A stretch of DNA of 64,000 nucleotides from an uncultured Muribaculum sp. Lineage in GTDB: Bacteria > Bacteroidota > Bacteroidia > Bacteroidales > Muribaculaceae. Location: contig CAJUMZ010000010.1 of the NCBI GenBank assembly GCA_910587665.1, positions 1 through 64,000 of the forward strand, read 5' to 3'. The translations under genes were made by a program, and so were the position numbers. The notes under the pieces are model-generated. The model did no database searches and was not told the DNA's origin. It saw nothing but the letters and a program-made list of their open reading frames with translations. This document shows, one piece after another, positions 1-6,079 of the stretch; position 1 is the first letter of the stretch, and every line of letters starts with the position of its first letter.

Positions 1-53
1 AGAGCGCGACACTGGCAGTGTCGAGGTGAGCGGTTCGAGTCCGCTATACTCCA
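1..53 (+). tRNA. tRNA-Ala(GGC), 3' part; 5' end lies outside the window
   Basis: The anticodon arm is at 7-23: stem CGACA/TGTCG and loop CTGGCAG with anticodon GGC at 14-16. The T arm is AGCGG-TTCGAGT-CCGCT at 29-45. The 3' acceptor strand is ATACTCC at 46-52 with discriminator A at 53. U at position 70 fits the G3-U70 alanine identity pair. A full CCA is not encoded. About 22 bases of the 5' part (acceptor strand and most of the D arm) are missing. Confidence 0.9.
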
Positions 54-57
54 CATC

Positions 58-100
58 AAGCGAATCCGGAGCAAAATCCGCGATTCGCTTTTTTGTTTTT
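58..100 (+). terminator. Intrinsic terminator of tRNA-Ala
   Basis: AAGCGAATC at 58-66 pairs perfectly with GATTCGCTT at 82-90, and an inner GGA/TCC pair extends the stem. A T-rich run, TTTTGTTTTT, follows. It starts five bases after the tRNA ends. Confidence 0.85.
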
Positions 101-122
101 TCAGATAAATCCGTTATCTTTG
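92..122 (+). promoter_or_regulatory. Bacteroidetes-type promoter for the DUF4160/DUF2442 pair
   Basis: TTTG (92-95), a 19-base spacer and TATCTTTG (115-122) match the -33/-7 consensus TTTG / TAnnTTTG. The -33 box lies inside the T-run of the preceding terminator. The start codon at 139 lies 17 bases after the -7 box, so the leader is short. Confidence 0.65.
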
Positions 123-138
123 TGAAAATACAATTTAT

Positions 139-384
139 ATGCCTACCCTCTTTATTCTTTTTGGTTTCCGATTTTTCTTTTGGTCAAACGAGCATATACC
201 TGTTCATATCCACATCAACAAAGGAGACGCCGAGGCAAAATACAATATCGAATCCCTTGAACTTGTTGAAAATTATGGATTCAAAAGGAATGAGCTGCGA
301 ATGATCGAATCAATTTTAGAAGAAAACAAAGAAATAATCAAAGAGCGTTGGCAGGAATATTTCGGGAAAGGAGCAAAACGATGA
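139..384 (+). CDS. DUF4160 family protein
   Basis: This 81-residue protein has the DUF4160 signature: MPTLF at the N-terminus, then a hydrophobic stretch RFFFWSNEH and the His cluster HIPVHIHI (about residues 19-25). The C-terminal half is a charged helix. DUF4160 proteins are commonly paired with DUF2442 proteins, as here, and such pairs have been suggested to be toxin-antitoxin-like; no activity can be read from the sequence. The stop codon overlaps the next start as ATGA (381-384), which implies translational coupling. A consensus promoter lies just upstream. Confidence 0.8.
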   Translation: MPTLFILFGFRFFFWSNEHIPVHIHINKGDAEAKYNIESLELVENYGFKRNELRMIESILEENKEIIKERWQEYFGKGAKR

Positions 385-602
385 ACCGCACACAAGTTTC
401 AAGAATATGGCTCACCGACTCCGACGTGTGGGTAGAGCTTAATGACGGGAGAAGAGCGAAGGAACGCTTTTCCGATTATTCACGTCTTGCAAATGCCAAC
501 GACGCCCAAAGAGCTGGCTACGTCGTATCATATTTCGGACTACATTGGCCGGAATTAGATGAAGACCTCTCTTTCGATGGCTTTTTCAGCAAGATTGATT
601 AA
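381..602 (+). CDS. DUF2442 family protein
   Basis: This 73-residue protein starts at ATG 381, overlapping the DUF4160 stop by four bases; an in-frame upstream start would run deep into that gene and is unlikely. It has the DUF2442 features: an N-terminal beta strand region ending WVELNDGR, then a helix with the conserved RLANA segment, and a C-terminal HWPELDEDLS motif. DUF2442 is a small alpha/beta domain found beside DUF4160; the biochemical role is unknown. A two-gene addiction or regulatory module is possible but is inference from gene pairing. Confidence 0.78.
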   Translation: MNRTQVSRIWLTDSDVWVELNDGRRAKERFSDYSRLANANDAQRAGYVVSYFGLHWPELDEDLSFDGFFSKID

Positions 603-617
603 ACTCCCTCACTTTCA

Positions 618-625
618 TATTTTTG
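618..625 (+). promoter_or_regulatory. -7 box before the first MNT gene
   Basis: TATTTTTG fits TAnnTTTG and lies 7 bases before the ATG at 633. No clear TTTG -33 box was found at the expected distance, so this is weak, and transcription may instead come through from the DUF2442 gene. Confidence 0.35.
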
Positions 626-632
626 CTATATT

Positions 633-944
633 ATGAAGCTCATCGCATTACACCTCGACAAACTCTTCGCCCTGTGCAAAAAGTACCGGGTAAGCAAACT
701 GTGGGTATTCGGATCGATTCTTACCCCACGTTCCACCGATGAAAGCGACATTGACCTGTCAGTCAACTTTGACTCTGACAGCATCAACCGGGAAGGCTTG
801 GACTGGGCAGACATTTTCTTTGATTTCCTTCATGAACTTGAAGCATTGTTTGGGCGCAAAGTCGATCTCGTTTGTGACGATGCCGTCACCAATCCATATT
901 TTCGCAAGGAACTCGACAACACAAAGCAACTGATTTATGGATGA
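633..944 (+). CDS. MNT-domain nucleotidyltransferase (MntA-like antitoxin), copy 1
   Basis: This 103-residue minimal nucleotidyltransferase carries the GS-X10-DXD active-site motif: G27-S28, then D39 and D41, with a third acidic residue near D78 in GRKVDL. In characterised HEPN/MNT toxin-antitoxin pairs the MNT protein neutralises the HEPN RNase toxin, in studied cases by AMPylating it near the active site. Its HEPN partner is not intact: a start codon overlaps the MNT stop (937-944), but only about ten HEPN-like codons remain before the reading frame loses similarity. The two other MNT genes here (1004-1309 and 42895-43200) share N-terminus, motif spacing and the IYG ending. Confidence 0.85.
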   Translation: MKLIALHLDKLFALCKKYRVSKLWVFGSILTPRSTDESDIDLSVNFDSDSINREGLDWADIFFDFLHELEALFGRKVDLVCDDAVTNPYFRKELDNTKQLIYG

Positions 945-1017
945 TCGCATTTTAATATATATCAGAAAGAATCATTATCTTTGTATTTGCAACACATTAG
1001 CCTATGAAATTGATTGA
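937..1017 (+). pseudogene. Remnant of a HEPN toxin gene (5' end only)
   Basis: An ATG at 937 overlaps the upstream MNT stop by eight bases (ATGGATGA), the same join as in the two other HEPN/MNT pairs of this window. The first codons read MDDRIL, like the HEPN start MDRTIL encoded at 42902, but similarity stops after about ten codons and the frame ends at 1017. The following MNT gene begins inside this frame at 1004 with its own -7 box at 976. The body of the toxin gene appears to have been deleted. The call rests on very few codons. Confidence 0.5.
976..983 (+). promoter_or_regulatory. -7 box before the second MNT gene
   Basis: TATCTTTG matches TAnnTTTG, 20 bases before ATG 1004. The -33 region has only TTTA (951-954). 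The element would let this MNT gene be transcribed independently of copy 1. Confidence 0.45.
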
Positions 1018-1309
1018 GATGAATCTACAACGTATCTTTGACCTTTGCCGCAAACACAGGGTTAAGACTTTGGCTGTCTTTGGCTCTATCCTCACAGATA
1101 GGTTCAACGACCAAAGTGATGTTGATCTACTTGTCAATTTTGACACCACCGACCATGAGAAATGGGATTACGTAACAAACTATTTCGATTTCCAGGAAGC
1201 CTTGGAAAAAATTTTTGGTAGAAAAGTCGATTTGGTAGTAGAGAAAGGATTGAAGAACAAATACTTCATTGCCAATGTCAATCGCACAAAACAGATGATT
1301 TATGGTTGA
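1004..1309 (+). CDS. MNT-domain nucleotidyltransferase (MntA-like antitoxin), copy 2
   Basis: This 101-residue protein has the same layout as copy 1: MKLIE start, GS at 27-28, ten residues, then D39-V-D41, and GRKVDL near residue 75. These residues form the metal- and nucleotide-binding site of minimal nucleotidyltransferases. Its stop overlaps the ATG of the following HEPN frame (1302-1309), so the two were translationally coupled. That HEPN gene carries an in-frame stop, so the antitoxin probably now has no full-length toxin to control. Confidence 0.85.
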   Translation: MKLIEMNLQRIFDLCRKHRVKTLAVFGSILTDRFNDQSDVDLLVNFDTTDHEKWDYVTNYFDFQEALEKIFGRKVDLVVEKGLKNKYFIANVNRTKQMIYG

Positions 1310-1670
1310 CGAATATATCCTTAAATATCTTCAAGATGTATTGGATGCCATCAACGAGATGCAAAGTTGCTTCATTGATTTTCCAAACAGATATGATTTA
1401 TTTGAAAAAGACCTTATGCGCAGATGCGTAGTTTAACGCAAAACAGAGATAATGGGCGAAGCCATTAACCGCATACGGAAAAAAGATCCGACATTTGAAA
1501 TCCCAAATGCAAAAGAAGTTATCAACACACGTAACCGAATAATCCACGGATATGACAGCGTGGAAACCGAATTTCTATGGGGCTTGGTGATACGCCACAT
1601 TCCTCAACTCAATAAAGATATTGAGCGGATAATCACTGAATACGAGGAGCGGTGCAATCGGCGTCAGTAG
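1302..1670 (+). pseudogene. HEPN-domain toxin gene (HepT-like) with an in-frame nonsense codon
   Basis: The frame starts at ATG 1302, overlaps the MNT stop by eight bases, and encodes a 122-codon HEPN protein interrupted by TAA at 1434-1436. The piece before the stop matches the HEPN N-terminal helices. The piece after it continues without frameshift into EIMGEAINRI and the catalytic RX4HXY motif (RNRIIHGY, about residues 77-84), as in HepT RNases. In relatives this region reads like RC-helix-EIMGEA, so a CAA to TAA change is the simplest explanation. The 3' piece could restart at ATG 1452, giving 72 residues that keep the motif but lack the first helices. The last seven bases overlap a convergent lipoprotein gene. 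Confidence 0.8.
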
Positions 1671-2017
1671 GCGTAGTAGTAGAGAGCGCCGCCGTTGTCG
1701 AGGTCGTAGAGGGTGAGGTTGTTGCCGTATAGCTGCCATTGGTAGTTCCATTCGTCGCCCCAGCCGTCGTTGGGGTAGACGGTCAGGTAATAGTCGTCGG
1801 CATCCCAGGTGAACGACATGGGGGCAGCCCCGTTATAAAGACTGGTGAACACACCGGTGCCGTTGTCATAGAAGGTGAATGTCGACGAACCGTCGTCTCT
1901 CATCCATGAGCCTAAAAACGGCGCGTCATAGTAGTAATAATCATCGTCAGGATCACATGACGCAAGGGTGGCTGTCATCATTATCAGGAGCGCGCTGAGC
2001 AGCAAGGTCTTCTTCAT
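1664..2017 (-). CDS. Small secreted lipoprotein of unknown function
   Basis: This 117-residue protein has a lipoprotein signal peptide: Lys-Lys, a hydrophobic core, then LASC with the lipidated Cys near residue 21, followed by acidic residues. The mature part is about 95 residues, rich in Tyr, Trp, Asp and Gly, with alternating strands (FTFYDNGTG, LTLYDLDNG). This resembles small lipocalin-like lipoproteins of Bacteroidales, which probably form a beta barrel or sandwich at the cell surface. No catalytic motif is visible. It is transcribed convergently with, and slightly overlaps, the HEPN pseudogene, and stands alone on its strand. Confidence 0.7.
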   Translation of the reverse strand: MKKTLLLSALLIMMTATLASCDPDDDYYYYDAPFLGSWMRDDGSSTFTFYDNGTGVFTSLYNGAAPMSFTWDADDYYLTVYPNDGWGDEWNYQWQLYGNNLTLYDLDNGGALYYYAY

Positions 2018-2068
2018 CGGGATATCATTTAATTATGGTTTCGACATAAATTTTCAACAAATTTAGCG

Positions 2069-2076
2069 TAACTTTG
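2069..2076 (+). promoter_or_regulatory. -7 box before the GH3-like gene
   Basis: TAACTTTG fits TAnnTTTG and lies 22 bases before ATG 2099. No exact TTTG was found at the -33 position. Confidence 0.45.
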
Positions 2077-2098
2077 TTGAAACACGAAAGAAAACTTT

Positions 2099-3610
2099 AT
2101 GAATCGGACATCTATCATACGCCCGTTGTTTACCCGCCGCGCACGCATTGCCTACCGTAATGCGCTTGATGCAGAGCGTGTTCAGCGTCGTGAGCTTGCA
2201 CGATTGCTTGCAGGAGGGCATGACACGGTAGCCGAGGAATTGTTTGGATTTCGCAACGTTACCAGCTACGAGCAGTACCGCGACCACGTAAAGCTTCACG
2301 ACTATTCCGACATACGCCCCCTTGTGGAGCGCATGATTGCCGGCGAACGCGACATCCTTTGGCGCGGAATAACGCGCAATTTCGCCCAATCGTCGGGCAC
2401 CTCCGACGGAAAGAGCAAATATGTACCGATCACACCCGATTCATTCAGCCGCAACCACTATGCGGGAGGCTTTGACGTGGTGGCGCGCTATCTGTCACTC
2501 TACCCCGACAGCCGAATGTTTGACGGGAAAGGATTTATTCTCGGCGGTAGCTTCGCCAACGAGCTTACGCTTCCCGAAGGGGTTGTGGTTGGCGACCTGT
2601 CGGCAAACCTCATCGAGCACATTAACCCGCTTGCCAACATGGTCAGGATTCCGTCAAAGAAGATCGCTCTCATGGAAGACTGGTCGCGCAAACTCCCCGC
2701 CCTCGTCAAGGCATCAATAGGGGAAAATGTCACCAATCTTTCGGGCGTTCCCTCATGGTTTCTGACAGTCCTGAAAGAGGTGCTGAAAGAGTCCGGCACG
2801 CAGGAGATTCATGAGGTGTGGCCCAATCTCGAAGTATTTTTCCACGGCGGCATCGCGTTTGAGCCATACCGTGAACAGTACAACCACATAATAGACCCGT
2901 CGCGCATGCGATACCTCGAGACCTATAACGCCTCCGAGGGATTTTTTGCCGTGCAATGCGACATAGATGACCCTGGGCTGCTTCTGCTCATGGATATCGG
3001 AGTATTCTACGAGTTTATATCCCTTGACGAGTCGGGCAAGGAATCCGACCGCGCCGTCGCGTCATGGGAAGTGGAGAAAGACCGCACATATTCGCTCGTC
3101 ATAACGGCATGCAACGGATTGTGGCGATACAAACTCGGCGACACTGTGACCGTCACTTCGGTAAATCCGTTGAAGATCATAATCAGCGGCAGGACAAAAC
3201 ATTTCATCAATGCGTTTGGCGAAGAGCTGATGGTACACAACGCCGACGCGGCAATCACCGCGACGTGCAACGAGCTTGGCTGCGAGATAGCCAACTACAC
3301 GGCTGCGCCGGTATATGCCGGTGACCGCACACGCGGAAGGCATGAATGGCTCATCGAGTTTTCAAAACCGCCGGAGTCACTTGAGCGGTTTGCCGACACG
3401 CTCGACCGTCGGTTGCGCGAGGTAAATTCCGACTACGACGCAAAGCGCACAGGAGGAATTTTCCTTGACCGGTTGACAGTGGTGAAAGCGCCGGCAGGAC
3501 TGTTTGACCGATGGCTCGCGTCGACAGGCAAGCTTGGAGGACAGCGCAAGGTGCCTCGACTGAGCAACGACCGTCACATCATAGAATCGATGTTGCGGCT
3601 TATGGAGTAA
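2099..3610 (+). CDS. GH3 auxin-responsive-promoter family protein (ANL-type adenylating enzyme)
   Basis: This 503-residue protein is of usual length for bacterial GH3 homologues. The phosphate-binding motif SSGTSDGKSK lies near residue 97, and YNASEGFFA further on matches the family's ATP/acyl-binding block. Plant GH3 enzymes join amino acids to acyl acids via an acyl-adenylate. Bacteroidetes homologues are widespread but their substrates are unknown, so acyl-acid amido synthetase is only a class-level guess. No signal peptide is visible, so it is presumably cytoplasmic. Twenty-eight bases separate it from the alkaline phosphatase gene, suggesting a two-gene transcript. Confidence 0.85.
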   Translation: MNRTSIIRPLFTRRARIAYRNALDAERVQRRELARLLAGGHDTVAEELFGFRNVTSYEQYRDHVKLHDYSDIRPLVERMIAGERDILWRGITRNFAQSSGTSDGKSKYVPITPDSFSRNHYAGGFDVVARYLSLYPDSRMFDGKGFILGGSFANELTLPEGVVVGDLSANLIEHINPLANMVRIPSKKIALMEDWSRKLPALVKASIGENVTNLSGVPSWFLTVLKEVLKESGTQEIHEVWPNLEVFFHGGIAFEPYREQYNHIIDPSRMRYLETYNASEGFFAVQCDIDDPGLLLLMDIGVFYEFISLDESGKESDRAVASWEVEKDRTYSLVITACNGLWRYKLGDTVTVTSVNPLKIIISGRTKHFINAFGEELMVHNADAAITATCNELGCEIANYTAAPVYAGDRTRGRHEWLIEFSKPPESLERFADTLDRRLREVNSDYDAKRTGGIFLDRLTVVKAPAGLFDRWLASTGKLGGQRKVPRLSNDRHIIESMLRLME

Positions 3611-3638
3611 TAAACTAAATTATCATATTGTCACTATC

Positions 3639-5042
3639 ATGAAACTACACAGACTTCTGGCATCGGTAATAGCCGGTGCATGTGTCCTCGGGGCATCGGC
3701 CGAGGTCAAATATGTGTTTTATCTCATCGGCGACGGCATGGGCATGGGTCATGTCAACGCCACAGAGTATTATAACCGCATGGTACTCGGTGCCGACCAG
3801 CCGATACTCATGATGCAGTTTCCCGTGGCGTCACAGGCATGGACCTACTCGGCCTCATCGCCCGTCACCGACTCTGCCGCGGCAGGCACGGCACTCTCTA
3901 CCGGCAACAAGACCAACAACAGCATGCTCGGCATGGCTCCCGACTCGGTAAGTCTATACACCTCGATAGCCCGCGATCTCAAGGATGCCGGATGGGGCAT
4001 CGGGGTACTGACATCGGTGGCGCCCGACGACGCCACCCCGGCGGCGTTTTACGCCCATCAACCCGAACGCGGGATGTATTACGGCATCAACAAGGATGCG
4101 GTAGCCTCAGGCTACGACTTCCTCGGCGGGGCGTCATTGCGCGGCACAAAAGACAAGGCAGGGAAGCCCAATGAGGTGACCAAGCTGATAAAAGATGCCG
4201 GAATCAAGATCGCACACGGCACCGACGCCGGCGCGGCACTTGCCGGCAAGACCGACCGCCTTTGGGTGCTGAGCCCGGAAAATGTGTGGGGCAACGGCAA
4301 CAATATCGGCTACACCATTGACTCCATCGCCGGAGCGATGAATCTGCCCGCTCTTACCAAGGTGGCCCTTGACCATTTGAGCGCAAAGTCGCCCGACAGA
4401 TTCTTTCTGATGATCGAGGGCGGAAATATCGACCATTCAGCCCACGCCAATGACCCCGGAGGCGTAATCAAGGAAGTGCTCAACTTTCAGGACGCCATAC
4501 GCGTTGCCTACGACTTTTATCTCGCCCACCCCGACGAGACACTCATAGTGGTGACTGCCGACCATGACACCGGCGGCATGGCTATCGGGCATCCCGACCA
4601 TTACGGATATGTCGACCTCGCGCTCATTGACAGCCAGCGCATAAGCAAAGACCGTCTTTCCGACTATTGCCGCGACCTCGTAAGAGAGGGCAAGAGCATC
4701 TCATGGGATGAGATGAGCGACCTGCTCCGCGACCGCCTCGGATTCTGGAGCAATGTCCCGCTCAACGACGAGCAGACCGCGCGACTCCGCGCTGCATTCG
4801 ACCGCACATTCGTGGCTCGCGAGTCAAATGACGAGAAAGGGCTCTACAACACGTTCAACGAGTTTGTCACCGAGGCGTTCCGCATCTACAATTACTGGGT
4901 GGGCACCGATTTCATAAGCCACAACCACACGGCAAACCCCGTACCCGTATTTGCCATCGGCGAAGGCTCGGAAAAGTTCTCCCACGTGCTTAACAACACC
5001 GACATCCCCCTCATAATCCGCACCCTCACCCTCGGCGAATAA
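3639..5042 (+). CDS. Alkaline phosphatase (PhoA family), exported
   Basis: This 467-residue protein begins with a signal peptide ending near ASAE. It has the alkaline phosphatase motifs in order: metal-binding GDGMG (about residue 32), nucleophile Ser in DSAAAG (about 78), DATPAAFYAH, IEGGNIDHSAH with metal-binding Asp and His, TADHDTGG, and the late SHNHTANPV block. It hydrolyses phosphate monoesters in the periplasm or at the cell surface, releasing phosphate. All ligand motifs appear intact. It lies 28 bases after the GH3-like gene and ends before a strong hairpin shared with the convergent Nim-like gene. No Pho-box-like operator was identified. Confidence 0.93.
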   Translation: MKLHRLLASVIAGACVLGASAEVKYVFYLIGDGMGMGHVNATEYYNRMVLGADQPILMMQFPVASQAWTYSASSPVTDSAAAGTALSTGNKTNNSMLGMAPDSVSLYTSIARDLKDAGWGIGVLTSVAPDDATPAAFYAHQPERGMYYGINKDAVASGYDFLGGASLRGTKDKAGKPNEVTKLIKDAGIKIAHGTDAGAALAGKTDRLWVLSPENVWGNGNNIGYTIDSIAGAMNLPALTKVALDHLSAKSPDRFFLMIEGGNIDHSAHANDPGGVIKEVLNFQDAIRVAYDFYLAHPDETLIVVTADHDTGGMAIGHPDHYGYVDLALIDSQRISKDRLSDYCRDLVREGKSISWDEMSDLLRDRLGFWSNVPLNDEQTARLRAAFDRTFVARESNDEKGLYNTFNEFVTEAFRIYNYWVGTDFISHNHTANPVPVFAIGEGSEKFSHVLNNTDIPLIIRTLTLGE

Positions 5043-5068
5043 TCCCACTTCTTAAATACACTAATTCT

Positions 5069-5115
5069 GAGGGATTTTGTCAGCACTACGATTGACAAAA
5101 TCCCTCATTTTTCAT
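5069..5115. terminator. Bidirectional terminator between alkaline phosphatase and Nim-like genes
   Basis: GAGGGATTTTGTCA (5069-5082) and its exact complement (5093-5106) form a 14-bp stem with a 10-base loop, followed by ATTTTTC. The stem contains the last codons and stop (5086-5088) of the convergent Nim-like gene, so coding and termination functions overlap. Confidence 0.85.
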
Positions 5116-5589
5116 GAGTTCGATAGCCTCCTTGCCCGAAAGATGTTCGACTTCCATACGGAAAATGAGCATATGAGCAAAAAATTTATCCATTTCTCTT
5201 TTTAAACCATCAACATCTCCGGGGTTGAAACGTTCTCCAAGCAATGTCGCTGCATGTAATCTTTCTTCCTCGTCTTCTACAATATGAATACGCCCAAACA
5301 CAATGACGCTCTTGAAATAAGTCGTGAACTCAGACGGATGCACATCATCGGCGGCGATGACACAGAATGAAGCCTTGTCGCAGTTCCTTATGGCATCGAC
5401 CTTGTGCCCTGCCACAGCACTATGGAAATAGAATGTTCCGTCAGAATACACATGGCTGATAGGAACCGCGTATGGATAGCCGCTGTCACCGAGCAGCGCA
5501 AGGGTCCCGGATGTGGCGTTTACCAGTATAGATTCACATTCCTCCTTTGAAAGTTGCTGGCGAAAACGCCTCATTTTTCTGAATTCCAT
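5086..5589 (-). CDS. Pyridoxamine 5'-phosphate oxidase-family flavoprotein, Nim-like
   Basis: This 167-residue single-domain split-barrel flavin-binding protein is close in length to the 5-nitroimidazole reductases NimA-J. Segments typical of the family are the N-terminal MRR..Q.L, the strand GYPYAVPISHVY, FYFHSAVAGHKVD and the late SVIVFGRI strand. Nim proteins reduce nitroimidazole drugs to inactive amines, but many relatives have only general FMN reductase roles, so drug resistance is not established. It is the second gene of an operon, starting three bases after the SugE/Gdx stop. Its C-terminus is encoded inside the terminator hairpin. Confidence 0.8.
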   Translation of the reverse strand: MEFRKMRRFRQQLSKEECESILVNATSGTLALLGDSGYPYAVPISHVYSDGTFYFHSAVAGHKVDAIRNCDKASFCVIAADDVHPSEFTTYFKSVIVFGRIHIVEDEEERLHAATLLGERFNPGDVDGLKREMDKFFAHMLIFRMEVEHLSGKEAIELMKNEGFCQS

Positions 5590-5592
5590 GAC

Positions 5593-5916
5593 CTATGATA
5601 CGATTTTGAGTCCGATGATTGATGAAACCAATGTGAAAATGAAAAACAGCCTCCAAAAAGTTGCCGGCTCATGAAAGAAGAATATGCCGACCAAAACCGT
5701 GCCTATCGCACCTATACCGGTCCATACTGCATAAGCCGTACCTATCGGCAAACTCTGCGTGGCTTTCGCCAGCAATCCCATACTGATGACCGTGAAAACA
5801 AGGAATCCGGCAATCCATCCCCACCATGAGAGACCGTCAACGGATTTTGCCTTTCCGAGGCAATAAGTGAAACCGACCTCGCAGAAGCCGGCTACAATCA
5901 GAATTACCCAATTCAT
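5593..5916 (-). CDS. Small multidrug resistance (SMR) transporter, SugE/Gdx subtype
   Basis: This 107-residue, four-helix membrane protein has the SMR-essential Glu at residue 13 (GFCEVGF) in helix 1. The segment SLPIGTAYAVWTGIGAIGT is characteristic of the SugE/Gdx branch, and IIGLK closes helix 4. Gdx proteins work as dual-topology dimers exporting guanidinium in exchange for protons; some relatives export quaternary ammonium compounds. It heads a two-gene operon with the Nim-like gene. A possible -7 box (TAATTTTG, minus strand, 5978-5985) lies about 60 bases upstream. No known guanidine riboswitch could be recognised. Confidence 0.88.
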   Translation of the reverse strand: MNWVILIVAGFCEVGFTYCLGKAKSVDGLSWWGWIAGFLVFTVISMGLLAKATQSLPIGTAYAVWTGIGAIGTVLVGIFFFHEPATFWRLFFIFTLVSSIIGLKIVS

Positions 5917-6038
5917 ACCTGAATACGAGCCTATTTGAGGGCTGCAGCAACACCCGGCGTCTCCTTCTAAGGCGTTGCAAAATTAATCAAATTATTCTGT
6001 ATTCAGAAATTAAATTTACGGACAAGGCCGCCGGCGGA

Positions 6039-6070
6039 TTTGGATTTTAGAGGGGAATTTTCTACCTTTG
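6039..6070 (+). promoter_or_regulatory. Promoter of the DUF1846 gene
   Basis: TTTG (6039-6042), 20 bases and TACCTTTG (6063-6070) match the Bacteroidetes -33/-7 consensus. The ATG at 6080 is only nine bases further, so the transcript would be nearly leaderless. Confidence 0.65.
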
Positions 6071-6079
6071 TAATCCGTT

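Noticed and set aside
5917..5985. Possible guanidine-riboswitch leader before the SugE/Gdx gene
   Set aside because: An eight-base stem (5947-5954 with 5971-5978) exists, but the ACGR loops of guanidine-II and the pattern of guanidine-III are absent, and the likely -7 box at 5978-5985 would start transcription after one half of the stem.
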